DNA of 11,331 nucleotides, from NCBI GenBank assembly GCA_023266075.1, contig JAHFRX010000033.1, positions 1 to 11,331 of the forward strand, given 5' to 3'. Origin of the DNA: Legionellaceae bacterium (GTDB lineage: Bacteria; Pseudomonadota; Gammaproteobacteria; Legionellales; Legionellaceae). Shown here in pieces: positions 4,253 to 11,331 of the stretch. The position numbers and the translations under genes were made by a program. The notes under the pieces were generated by a model. It was not told the DNA's origin. It ran no database searches and saw only the letters and a program-made list of their open reading frames with translations. The number at the start of each line of letters is the position of its first letter. Positions within the stretch are counted from its first letter, which is position 1.

Positions 4253-6594
4253 TGCGCGGGATAGAACAACGTCATGAAATCGACCCTACCATGCTTCTGC
4301 GGGATACGCGTACCTTAGGTAAGCGTATCAGTGATTTTTTTTCAAAGCCCGCTAATATTTCAGTCGTGATTTTTTCGGTGACAGTGATTGCCTATATCGT
4401 TCCGGAGCTTGCTTTTTTAATGTTGATTTTTGGCGCCATTTCATTTGCATATACTTTTTCTAGAAAGCAAAAGTTGCCCTTTAGACTGCCTAAAGTTTCA
4501 CATGTAAAAGACTATAATGATTTAAAACCAGGAATAAAAACGCCAAATCTTGCACGTGGTATCGCTTTTTTTGGTAATGACATTAAAACCAACGAAGAGC
4601 TTTGGTTTACCAACGAAGATATGCGCACACACGTATTGATTTTCGGTTCTACAGGTAGCGGTAAAACGGAAGCGTTGGTCTCTATTGCGTTTAATGCACT
4701 CACGCAAGGCAGTGGGTTTATCTACGTCGATGGCAAGGGGGATAACTCTTTATACGCTAAAGTGTTTTCAATGGTTCGCGGTATGGGTCGTGAAGATGAT
4801 CTTCTCCTTATTAATTTCATGACGGGTGCGCGTGATATTGTCGGCCCGCAAGAAAAGCGATTATCCAATACGATGAATCCATTTTGCCAAGGCTCGTCAA
4901 GTATGTTGACACAACTTGTCGTGAACTTGATGGGCGGCTCTCAGCAACAAGGTGGAGATGGTGACATGTGGAAAGGTCGTGCGATTGCGTTTGTAGAAGC
5001 ACTCATGCGCCTTTTAGTATACATGCGTGATGATGGCGCGATTTTGCTTGATGCAAACACCATTCGTAATTATTTTGATTTAGGTCGGCTTGAGTCTATG
5101 GTGATTGATAAGGTGTTTCCACGAGACGACAAAGAGAGTGTGAATATTGAAAATATTCCTACACTGGTGACCGACCCCTTACGTAATTACCTCAATACAT
5201 TACCGGGCTATAATAAAGAGAAAAAAGGAAAACAAGTATCGCAAGTGCTCGAACAACATGGTTTTATCACCATGCAGCTTGTGCGTAGTTTCTCGTCACT
5301 TGCAGATACGTATGGACATATTATTCGAACAAACTTAGCCGAGGTTGATTTTAAAGATGTTGTTTTGAATAGACGGATCTTAGTGGTATTACTTCCTGCA
5401 CTTGAAAAATCTCCAGATGAATTGGCAAACCTTGGAAAGATTATTGTTGCCTCATTGAAAGCAATGATGGCTGCAGGGTTAGGTGATGAAGTTGAAGGAG
5501 ATTATCGAGATGTGATTGAACGAAAACCAACGACTGCACCGACACCTTATCTTTGTATCTTGGATGAGTATGGTTACTATGCGGTACAAGGTTTTGCGGT
5601 TGTGCCAGCACAGGCGCGCTCTCTTGGTTTTTCGGCAATTTTTGCGGGTCAAGATTTACCTGCATTTCAGAAATCATCTAAAGAGGAAGCAGCATCCATT
5701 GGTGCAAACACCAACATTAAAATTTGTATGAAGCTTGAAGATCCGGCCGAAACTTGGGATTTCTTTACCAAAACGGCAGGTGAAGCGTATGTGACCAAGG
5801 TTGATTCTTTTCAAACAAAAGAAACCAGCGTCGCGAATACTTATATGGACACCAAGAGCTCTTCTTTTGAAAAACGTGCGCGTGTTGACCTTCTTGATTT
5901 AAAAGATCAAAGTGAAGGTGAGGCGCATATCTTTTTTAAATCCAAAATTGTGCGTGCACGTATGTTTTATGCAAATCCATCCCCCGTTGCACGACTTAAA
6001 ATCAATCAGTTTTTAAAAGTAGAGCCGCCTCCAGATGCTTATATCACAAAGCTGAACATACAATTACAATCCTTCCAAAATATCATTGCATCAGATGACT
6101 TGAGCATGCATGTTAAAGAGAGTTCGGAAGAAATTGAGCTGATAACAGCATTGTTGCATGAGTCAAAAATAATAGACCCGATTGAGCGCTCTGTAGGTGC
6201 GTTGATTGCGTTTTATAAACGTAATCAACCAGAAGAAGTTATCGACATTGTACAAGAAATTGTCCAAGGGACGATCACGATTTTCAGTGAGCTGAATTAT
6301 CCAAAACAACTGCCACGTATTCTATCGTCTGATATTGAGCGGTTTTCGCAGCCATTACTACAGATTAATGACGCACGCAATGATCTGATGCTGATTGAGC
6401 AATACTCTGGTGAGAAAGAAAAATTATCTGGAACCATTGCAAATGAAGTCATAAAAGACTTGCAAGCAGCAACGCATTATCCTCCTGAGCAACGAGAGCT
6501 TTTAGAGACGTCGTTAATTATAGATGCTGTGAGAACAATTTGCGATCGAATTCGTGAAGAGCGCGAGATAGCAAAACAAACGACCACAGCGTAG
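4252..6594 (+). CDS. icmO: IcmO/DotL, type IV coupling protein ATPase
   Basis: This 780-residue VirD4/TraG-like ATPase hands effectors to the secretion channel (783 residues in L. pneumophila). Two membrane segments lie at about residues 36-50 and 53-69. Walker A is GSTGSGKT at 132-139 and Walker B is LCILDE at 434-439, within a RecA-like motor domain carrying an all-alpha insertion. The family sequence GFSAIFAGQDLPAFQKSSKEE follows Walker B, with its sensing Gln. From about residue 590 the Dot/Icm-specific C-terminal extension starts, which in Legionella binds DotN, IcmS-IcmW and LvgA; it is present at full length. Both ATPase motifs are intact. Start ATG 4252 overlaps the icmP stop and has CGAGGA upstream. 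No clear terminator follows. Confidence 0.97.
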   Translation: MRGIEQRHEIDPTMLLRDTRTLGKRISDFFSKPANISVVIFSVTVIAYIVPELAFLMLIFGAISFAYTFSRKQKLPFRLPKVSHVKDYNDLKPGIKTPNLARGIAFFGNDIKTNEELWFTNEDMRTHVLIFGSTGSGKTEALVSIAFNALTQGSGFIYVDGKGDNSLYAKVFSMVRGMGREDDLLLINFMTGARDIVGPQEKRLSNTMNPFCQGSSSMLTQLVVNLMGGSQQQGGDGDMWKGRAIAFVEALMRLLVYMRDDGAILLDANTIRNYFDLGRLESMVIDKVFPRDDKESVNIENIPTLVTDPLRNYLNTLPGYNKEKKGKQVSQVLEQHGFITMQLVRSFSSLADTYGHIIRTNLAEVDFKDVVLNRRILVVLLPALEKSPDELANLGKIIVASLKAMMAAGLGDEVEGDYRDVIERKPTTAPTPYLCILDEYGYYAVQGFAVVPAQARSLGFSAIFAGQDLPAFQKSSKEEAASIGANTNIKICMKLEDPAETWDFFTKTAGEAYVTKVDSFQTKETSVANTYMDTKSSSFEKRARVDLLDLKDQSEGEAHIFFKSKIVRARMFYANPSPVARLKINQFLKVEPPPDAYITKLNIQLQSFQNIIASDDLSMHVKESSEEIELITALLHESKIIDPIERSVGALIAFYKRNQPEEVIDIVQEIVQGTITIFSELNYPKQLPRILSSDIERFSQPLLQINDARNDLMLIEQYSGEKEKLSGTIANEVIKDLQAATHYPPEQRELLETSLIIDAVRTICDRIREEREIAKQTTTA

Positions 6595-6661
6595 ATAGGG
6601 TTAATGTTTTGTAAATTTTACTTTTAAGCTCTTGTATCGAAAGCGTTTGTGTGGTTCCATT

Positions 6662-6676
6662 TTACCATAGAGGTAA
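6662..6676 (+). repeat. Short inverted repeat before icmN
   Basis: TTACC (6662-6666) and GGTAA (6672-6676) flank a 5-base loop in the 98-bp gap between icmO and icmN. The stem is too short and lacks a U-run, so it is not a convincing terminator. It ends 16 bases before the icmN start and could affect translation or be an operator. The rest of this gap shows no convincing promoter. Confidence 0.25.
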
Positions 6677-6692
6677 GGCCAGCGTCCGTGGG

Positions 6693-7268
6693 ATGGTAAA
6701 TTTGAAATCAAAGTTTATAAAAAGTCAGTGGATGATTGTTTTAGCGCTAGTTTTATTTTGTTTAGCGGGTTGCCAAAGGCAGGAAACCACTCATTTATCG
6801 GAGATGGACGACTCACGCCTGCCGACCAGTGTGGCGGGAGCAAGTGATTCTCAGATTGATTTTCTACAACGGCGTCTCCATAAAAAAAACATTAAGATTG
6901 TAAATATGGGAGATGAGTATCTGGTGAGTATTCCTGCGAGCATGATTTTTGCTGACGAGTCTCCTAAGATACAATGGAAGTCATATCAAGTATTAAACGA
7001 AGTTGCGTGTTATTTAAGGCAGTATCGAAAGGTTGGTGTACACGTGACGACGTATGTTAGTCCTTATGCATCTGAACGGCGACAGGTTGCATTATCTGTT
7101 GCGAGATCTCAGGCCGTTGCGAATTACTTGTGGTCACAGGGTATCGATGGCCGTTTGATTGTTGCTCATGGTCAAGGTAGTCAGAAGCCTGCTGTTGTTA
7201 AAAATCCACCGGATGATAACAGTCAAAATACAAGAATTGAAATTACCTTCAGGAGAGTAGAAGCGTAG
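6693..7268 (+). CDS. icmN: IcmN/DotK, OmpA-like outer-membrane lipoprotein
   Basis: This 191-residue protein starts with a lipoprotein signal: basic residues, a hydrophobic run, and the lipobox LAGC with the acylated Cys at residue 27. ATG 6693 is preferred because it gives a normal signal peptide and a length close to the 189 residues in Legionella; GTG 6651 would add 14 residues that look untranslated. The C-terminal half is an OmpA/MotB-like domain with SERRQVALSVARSQAVANYL, which matches the LS..R....V...L helix of peptidoglycan-binding domains. The Asp normally found in the preceding GHTD motif is replaced (TTYVSPY). DotK is a peripheral component of the outer-membrane core complex in Legionella. 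Confidence 0.9.
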   Translation: MVNLKSKFIKSQWMIVLALVLFCLAGCQRQETTHLSEMDDSRLPTSVAGASDSQIDFLQRRLHKKNIKIVNMGDEYLVSIPASMIFADESPKIQWKSYQVLNEVACYLRQYRKVGVHVTTYVSPYASERRQVALSVARSQAVANYLWSQGIDGRLIVAHGQGSQKPAVVKNPPDDNSQNTRIEITFRRVEA

Positions 7269-7284
7269 GGTTATTGAGGATACT

Positions 7285-7569
7285 ATGAGTCGTGAAAAAT
7301 GGAAGTTAATTAAAAGCAAGAAAGGATTTTACATCCATACATATCGGCGGTTGGAGAGTATGCTGGTCGTTTTTCTTGTCTTAAATTTGGTTTTAGCGTT
7401 GTGTGTGATGAAGGTTTATTTTAACCGACCAGACAATCAATTTTATGCAACAAATGGAGTGGGTGCTCCCGAAGAGTTAACATCAATGAGTGAGGCAAAT
7501 ATGACATCAGTACCACTATTGCCTGACGACCCTGTTGATGATGGAGTAGACAAACTCATACCACAGTAA
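7285..7569 (+). CDS. icmM: IcmM/DotJ, inner-membrane component
   Basis: This 94-residue protein has the same length as Legionella DotJ. It has a short basic cytosolic N-terminus (MSREKWKLIK, then HTYRRLE), one membrane segment at about 27-46, and a short periplasmic tail with FYATNG, an ELT motif, SVPLLPDDP and a terminal LIPQ. DotJ is a shortened relative of DotI and forms a hetero-complex with it in the inner membrane. GAGGA precedes the ATG. The gap to icmN is 16 bases and to icmL nine bases, so it lies inside one transcript. Confidence 0.94.
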   Translation: MSREKWKLIKSKKGFYIHTYRRLESMLVVFLVLNLVLALCVMKVYFNRPDNQFYATNGVGAPEELTSMSEANMTSVPLLPDDPVDDGVDKLIPQ

Positions 7570-7578
7570 GGGAATTTT

Positions 7579-8226
7579 ATGGCTGAAGATGGATTAGTTG
7601 CAGTAACGTTAAGAAATAATTTTTATCGGGATGGACAGAGAAAATTAATTCTCATCATCTTGATTTTAGGATTAGCGAATATAATTTTGGCCGCGATGTT
7701 GGTGTTTATTATTCGCCATCCTCCGCTACCAAAGTATTTTGCGACAAGCATTAATGGTCGAATTACACCTTTGTTTGCGCTGAACGAACCAAATCAATCC
7801 GACTCTGCGGTGCTGCAGTGGTCGAATCAAGCGGCAATAGCATCATTCACATACAATTTTGTCAATTATCGTTCAGAACTACAAGCGGCTTCTGGGTTTT
7901 TTACCGCAGATGGCTGGACTCAATTTTTGGGAGCACTACAGGACTCTAACAATTTGGACGCAGTGAAGGCCAAAAAACTTGTGGTGTCGGCGGTAGCAAC
8001 GAGAGCACCGATTATTCTGCAAAAAGGTATGTTAAATGGTGTTTATGCTTGGCGTGTACAAATGCCTATTCTCGTCACGTACCAAAGTGCTAGTGAGTTT
8101 TCTCAACAAAGTAGTGTGGTGACGATGTTAATTACACGCATTTCAACACTGAATTCGCCTAGGGGGATTGGTATCGCTCAATTTGTTGTAGGACCTGCTG
8201 CAAGTGGAGCGAATGCGAATGGTTAG
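7579..8226 (+). CDS. icmL: IcmL/DotI, VirB8-like inner-membrane component
   Basis: This 215-residue protein matches DotI (212 residues in L. pneumophila). A short cytosolic region with VTLRNNFYRDGQRK precedes a single membrane segment at about 23-45. The periplasmic part starts with YFATSINGRITPL and then forms the domain known from structural work to have a VirB8-like fold (roughly residues 75-205, with VNYRSELQAASGFFTADGW). DotI is an inner-membrane scaffold of the channel. Its ribosome-binding site AAGGGA overlaps the icmM stop. The 3' end overlaps the icmK start by 8 bp. Confidence 0.95.
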   Translation: MAEDGLVAVTLRNNFYRDGQRKLILIILILGLANIILAAMLVFIIRHPPLPKYFATSINGRITPLFALNEPNQSDSAVLQWSNQAAIASFTYNFVNYRSELQAASGFFTADGWTQFLGALQDSNNLDAVKAKKLVVSAVATRAPIILQKGMLNGVYAWRVQMPILVTYQSASEFSQQSSVVTMLITRISTLNSPRGIGIAQFVVGPAASGANANG

Positions 8227-9346
8227 TTATCAATTTCTACGAAGAGTGGTATCGATTGCAGCACTGGGTTGGATATCTGTGAGTTATTCGGCCATTGGGA
8301 ACACTGGATCGCAAGCGGCTGCACGTCCTGACTCAGCTGATCAAGCACTTGATCAATTGCGAATTCTGCAAAAGCGTCTAGGAGGGGCTTCTAATTTGAG
8401 CGGTGCCAGCGGTCCCCTTGTTAATTCGCCAGATCGTAATACCTCTGCATTGGAGTCTACCGTACCGCCTACAAAAAAAATTCTTGAAAAAACAAATGGA
8501 CCGCAGTCATTACAACCATCAAAATCTGTACCGGAGGCGCTTAATCAAGCACAGCAGAGTATAGCCGATGATGACATTGTGAATCGAGCCGCATTTGAAG
8601 GTGTGGAGCAGCAATTGTTTCCACTTTCGCCGGAACAGTTTGTTGAGCTTAAGAAAACGTATAAGACACAACAGTTTGCAAAAGAGTCGCCTGTTGGAAC
8701 ACCACCTAAGCCAACAGCAACGTCACAGTTTGTTAATTTATCTCCGGGCTCGACACCGCCGGTGATACGATTATCTCAGGGATTTGTTTCCTCACTTGTT
8801 TTTCTAGACTCGACAGGCTCGCCATGGCCAATTAGTGCGTATGATTTGGGAGATCCCGATGCATTTAGCATCCAATGGGATAAGATCAGTAATACGTTGA
8901 TGATTCAAGCAAAGAGCATGTATACCTATGGTAATCTTGCAGTGAGATTAAAGGATTTGAATACGCCTGTCATGTTGACGTTGATACCAGGCCAGAAAGC
9001 TGTTGATTATCGTGTTGATATGCGTGTACAAGGATATGGACCGAATGCAAAAAATTTACCGCTAGAAGAAGGATTACCACCGACAGCAAATGATGTTTTG
9101 CTCCATGTTTTAGATGGTGCACCACCAAATGGGAGTTCACGTTTAACGGTAAGTGGTGGAGATGCGCGTGCTTGGTTATTGAGAGATCGTATGTTTGTAA
9201 GGACAAACTTGACTATCTTATCACCTGGATGGTTAAGTAGTATGACGAGTGCAGATGGGATGCATGCCTATGAAATGCAAAAAACACCAGTGTTATTGGT
9301 TTCATGGCATGGAAAAGTAATGCAGCTTAAGGTTGAAGGGCTATAA
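8219..9346 (+). CDS. icmK: IcmK/DotH, core-complex outer-membrane-associated protein
   Basis: This 375-residue protein is close to DotH (about 360 residues in L. pneumophila). I choose ATG 8219 because GGAG lies nine bases upstream and a standard signal peptide follows (hydrophobic to about residue 22, likely cleavage after SYSA near 25). ATG 8213 and GTG 8204 are alternatives, and all overlap icmL. After the signal comes a low-complexity linker rich in Ser, Pro, Gln and Thr (about 30-175), containing ALDQLRILQKRLGG, then a conserved beta-rich domain from about 182 (VIRLSQGFVSSLVFLD) to the end. DotH forms the outer-membrane ring of the core complex with the lipoproteins DotC and DotD, and contacts DotG. 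No lipobox is present. Confidence 0.94.
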   Translation: MVSYQFLRRVVSIAALGWISVSYSAIGNTGSQAAARPDSADQALDQLRILQKRLGGASNLSGASGPLVNSPDRNTSALESTVPPTKKILEKTNGPQSLQPSKSVPEALNQAQQSIADDDIVNRAAFEGVEQQLFPLSPEQFVELKKTYKTQQFAKESPVGTPPKPTATSQFVNLSPGSTPPVIRLSQGFVSSLVFLDSTGSPWPISAYDLGDPDAFSIQWDKISNTLMIQAKSMYTYGNLAVRLKDLNTPVMLTLIPGQKAVDYRVDMRVQGYGPNAKNLPLEEGLPPTANDVLLHVLDGAPPNGSSRLTVSGGDARAWLLRDRMFVRTNLTILSPGWLSSMTSADGMHAYEMQKTPVLLVSWHGKVMQLKVEGL

Positions 9347-9350
9347 CATT

Positions 9351-11331
9351 ATGGCAGGAAAAAAAGAGAACATTAAAGCACTATTTAAAAACTCAAAAAC
9401 AAGAACGATTATCTTATTTACAGCGTTTGTATTGTTTTCAGTCGTTTTGTTCGGGACAGTGCGGTTTTTTATGGCATCTCGTGCGGTCACTGATGTTTCG
9501 ACGGAAGCCAATTTAAAACGTTCTCCTAGTAATATCAAATCAATACCAGGCTCAACAAATCAGACGGCTCAGTATGCCGCTTTGCAACAAGAGCAAAATA
9601 TAGAGCAAGCAAAAGCTGCAGAAAAAAGTGGCAGTAGTTCAATACCGACGATTATTCGTGCCCAAGCATTTGGTCAGGGTGTGGATATCATTGGTGCGCA
9701 AGTAGGCACGGGTGGTGTTGGTTTTGTGACGTTAGCCATGGAGAATCAAGTCGGTCCGCAACAAAGTGTATGGACGCAGGATTTAGAAAAAGATAATTGT
9801 AATCAAGTTACACTCAAGCGTGTTTTAGATGAGGGTGCTACGCTAAAAAGTATTCATCCTCCCTGTTCTTGCGCAGTGTTAAAAAATAATGGCTTTTCTT
9901 TAAAGGAGCTCGCAACAGCGTGCGCGTGCCCCGATTTAAAAATTGCGGGTTTTAGTGCTACGGATTTAAAAAATATTGGATATACTGCTGGAAAATTGAA
10001 GCAGTGTGGATACTCTGCATGTGAGGTACGCGGAGCAGGATTTAGTGCGCAAGAAATGAAAGACGGTGGTTATTCTGATGGTGAATTACAAGGTGCCGGG
10101 TTTAGCCAACAAGACATCGATCGTGCGGGTGGTATACCGAGTGGGATGACTGCAGACGATGTTAGAAAAGCAGGGTGCAGCGCTTCTGCGCTAGTTGATT
10201 TGAGAAAGCGAGGTGTTTCAGCGGCTGCAATTGTGCACATGAGTGGGTGTTCACTGCAACAATTGAAGGCCGCAGGATTTACTGCCACTGAGCTTAGAGC
10301 CGCGGGATTTACCGCAGCTGAGTTAAAAAATGCAGGGTTTACTGCCGATGAGCTGAGAGCTGCAGGATTTACGCCACGTGAGTTACTGAATGCGGGCTTT
10401 ACAACGGATGATTTGAAGAAAGCGGGGTTTTCTCCAGATGAAATAGCAGCAGCATTGGCACAACTTCCTCCAGGTGTGACAGCCGATCAGTTGCGAAATG
10501 CTGGTTGTCAGGAAGCAACGCTTAGCCGTGAAGAGCAAGCGGGAATTTTTCCTGATGTTGCAAAAAGACTTTCAGGCTGTACGCAAGATGATATTAAAAA
10601 ATCAGGTTGTGATATTTTAAATCTGAAAAAGTTGAGAGCTGCGGGTGTTACAGCGAAGAAAATTCATGAATTGAATCGTTGCTCTGCTGCACAACTAAAG
10701 GCCGCTGGGTTTACTGCGAATGAGCTTTTGGATGCGGGCTTTGACCCTAACGAACTCAAAACATTAGGCTTAATACCGATGGCATTGGCAGATATTAAAG
10801 CTGCTGGATGTGATTCTGATAAATTGAAAAAATTAAGAGAAGCAGGTGTTACGGCAAAGCAGATCCATGCGTTGAATGGTTGTAGTGCAGCACAATTAAA
10901 AGCAGCAGGATTTAGTGCAAACGAACTTTCGGATGCGGGTTTTTCGCCAGCAGAATTGTTAGCCGCAGGATTTACGCCAGACGATTTGATACGCGCCAAT
11001 CTTATCCCCTCTACCGTGATAGCCGACGGTAGAACTGCGAATTGCAGTGTGGAATCGCTGAAGGCCGCGCGTGCTACAGGTGTGTCTGCTAAAATAATCA
11101 GAGAAACATTGGGTTGTAGTGCTGCGGCAATGAAGGCCGCAGGCTTCACTGCCGCTGAGTTAAAAGCGGCAGGCTTTAGTGCAGCACAGTTAAAATCAGC
11201 AGGCTTTAGTGCGGCTGAGTTAAAAGCGGCAGGCTTTAGTGCGGCTGAGTTAAAAGCGGCAGGCTTTAGTGCTGCGGAGTTAAAAGCGGCAGGCTTTAGT
11301 GCTGCGGAGTTAAAAGCGGCAGGCTTTAGTG
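9351..11331 (+). CDS. icmE: IcmE/DotG, core-complex channel protein (N-terminal 660 residues, partial)
   Basis: The reading frame is open from ATG 9351 to the window edge, giving 660 residues without a stop; Legionella DotG is about 1050 residues. GAAGGG lies ten bases upstream, and the icmK stop is four bases away. A short basic cytosolic N-terminus leads to one membrane segment (about residues 18-41), then a linker, and from about residue 150 a long periplasmic repeat region built of pairs of pentapeptides (A-G-[FC]-[ST]-A / x-E-L-[KR]-x). The VirB10-like C-terminal domain, which is the reason for the assignment in other species, must lie beyond the window. DotG spans both membranes and links the inner and outer parts of the channel. 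The repeat region is unusually rich in regularly placed Cys. Confidence 0.95.
   Translation, partial: MAGKKENIKALFKNSKTRTIILFTAFVLFSVVLFGTVRFFMASRAVTDVSTEANLKRSPSNIKSIPGSTNQTAQYAALQQEQNIEQAKAAEKSGSSSIPTIIRAQAFGQGVDIIGAQVGTGGVGFVTLAMENQVGPQQSVWTQDLEKDNCNQVTLKRVLDEGATLKSIHPPCSCAVLKNNGFSLKELATACACPDLKIAGFSATDLKNIGYTAGKLKQCGYSACEVRGAGFSAQEMKDGGYSDGELQGAGFSQQDIDRAGGIPSGMTADDVRKAGCSASALVDLRKRGVSAAAIVHMSGCSLQQLKAAGFTATELRAAGFTAAELKNAGFTADELRAAGFTPRELLNAGFTTDDLKKAGFSPDEIAAALAQLPPGVTADQLRNAGCQEATLSREEQAGIFPDVAKRLSGCTQDDIKKSGCDILNLKKLRAAGVTAKKIHELNRCSAAQLKAAGFTANELLDAGFDPNELKTLGLIPMALADIKAAGCDSDKLKKLREAGVTAKQIHALNGCSAAQLKAAGFSANELSDAGFSPAELLAAGFTPDDLIRANLIPSTVIADGRTANCSVESLKAARATGVSAKIIRETLGCSAAAMKAAGFTAAELKAAGFSAAQLKSAGFSAAELKAAGFSAAELKAAGFSAAELKAAGFSAAELKAAGFS
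9798..11117 (+). repeat. Six C-x23-C modules within icmE
   Basis: Pairs of Cys exactly 24 residues apart occur at icmE residues 150/174, 276/300, 386/410, 420/444, 487/511 and 565/589. Leu at module position 6 and Gly at 13 are shared by all six; Arg10, Val14, Ala16 and Ile19 are shared by modules 2, 4, 5 and 6. In five modules the first Cys follows Gly or Asn where decapeptides have Phe. After the second Cys the sequence returns to decapeptides (C[ST]xxx[LIM]Kx). Each module therefore behaves as two variant repeats of 13 and 11 residues capped by Cys. Confidence 0.85.
10608..10949 (+). repeat. Duplicated 141-bp segment in icmE
   Basis: The segment at 10608-10748 (residues 420-466) is repeated at 10809-10949 (residues 487-533), an offset of 201 bp. 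By my count 37 of the 47 residues are identical, while many codons differ at silent positions, so the copy is old or has been under protein-level selection. Each copy contains one C-x23-C module plus two following decapeptides. Confidence 0.8.
11131..11331 (+). repeat. Tandem 30-bp repeats at the end of icmE fragment
   Basis: Units begin at 11131, 11161, 11191, 11221, 11251, 11281 and 11311, the last being cut by the window. Each encodes one decapeptide (LKAAGFSAAE). The units at 11251 and 11281 are identical, and those at 11221 and 11251 differ only in the last codons. Divergence grows toward the 5' side. Because the period is a multiple of three, gain or loss of a unit keeps the frame. The array may continue past the window. 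Confidence 0.92.

Noticed and set aside
6595..6692. Rho-independent terminator between icmO and icmN
   Set aside because: The only inverted repeat is a 5-bp stem without a U-run, so termination is unlikely.
7285..8226. icmM as a broken copy of icmL
   Set aside because: The two share the membrane segment and a F[YA]T-type motif, but icmM has the normal DotJ length and its own conserved tail, so it is an established short paralogue and not a pseudogene.
10664..11149. 161-residue open frame on the minus strand inside icmE (also 10070-10288)
   Set aside because: It mirrors the repetitive codons of icmE, has no ribosome-binding site, and its Ala/Ser/Pro-rich repeats are the antisense image of the decapeptides.
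11131..11331. CRISPR-like regular 30-bp repeats
   Set aside because: The repeats are directly tandem with no spacers and are in frame within icmE, encoding the decapeptide array.

Overview
This window is from a gammaproteobacterium, most likely of the order Legionellales (Legionella, Coxiella, Aquicella, Rickettsiella, Berkiella-like lineages). The reason is a contiguous run of genes for a Dot/Icm type IVB secretion system, in the order icmT-icmS-[icmR position]-icmQ-icmP-icmO-icmN-icmM-icmL-icmK-icmE, all on the plus strand. The sequence is somewhat AT-rich by eye. I cannot resolve the genus from the sequence alone.

Left part (1-1242) is ordinary chromosome. On the minus strand, ubiK (ubiquinone biosynthesis accessory factor) is followed by the first eight codons of a gene that looks like comM/yifB. 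glnK, a P-II nitrogen regulator, is divergent from ubiK on the plus strand. fthC (5-formyltetrahydrofolate cyclo-ligase) is on the minus strand and overlaps the glnK end tail to tail. glnK has an intact T-loop Tyr51 but Cys at position 101, where an ATP-contacting Arg is usual.

Right part (1243-11331) is the secretion locus. It encodes a small inner-membrane protein (IcmT), an adaptor chaperone (IcmS), an unrecognised 97-residue protein exactly where icmR or other FIR genes sit, IcmQ, the coupling complex core (IcmP/DotM and the ATPase IcmO/DotL), an outer-membrane lipoprotein (IcmN/DotK), the inner-membrane pair IcmM/DotJ and IcmL/DotI, and the core-complex proteins IcmK/DotH and IcmE/DotG. 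The last gene runs off the window. Spacing suggests transcription units starting at icmT, at the FIR-like gene, at icmP and perhaps at icmN; several downstream genes overlap or nearly abut.

The regulatory DNA is informative. A hairpin covers the icmT ribosome-binding site. A perfect GTAAA-N6-GTAAA CpxR-type box and TTAA half-sites spaced 11 and 22 bp lie upstream of a good sigma-70 promoter for the FIR-like gene.

The most unusual structure is in IcmE/DotG. Its repeat region is not only a tandem decapeptide (two pentapeptides) array. It also holds six copies of an exactly spaced C-x23-C module, embedded between runs of decapeptides, and it ends in nearly identical 30-bp DNA repeats that reach the window edge. 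None of these genes forms a wholly new system. The novelty candidates are the lineage-specific FIR-like gene, its control region and the architecture of the DotG repeats.
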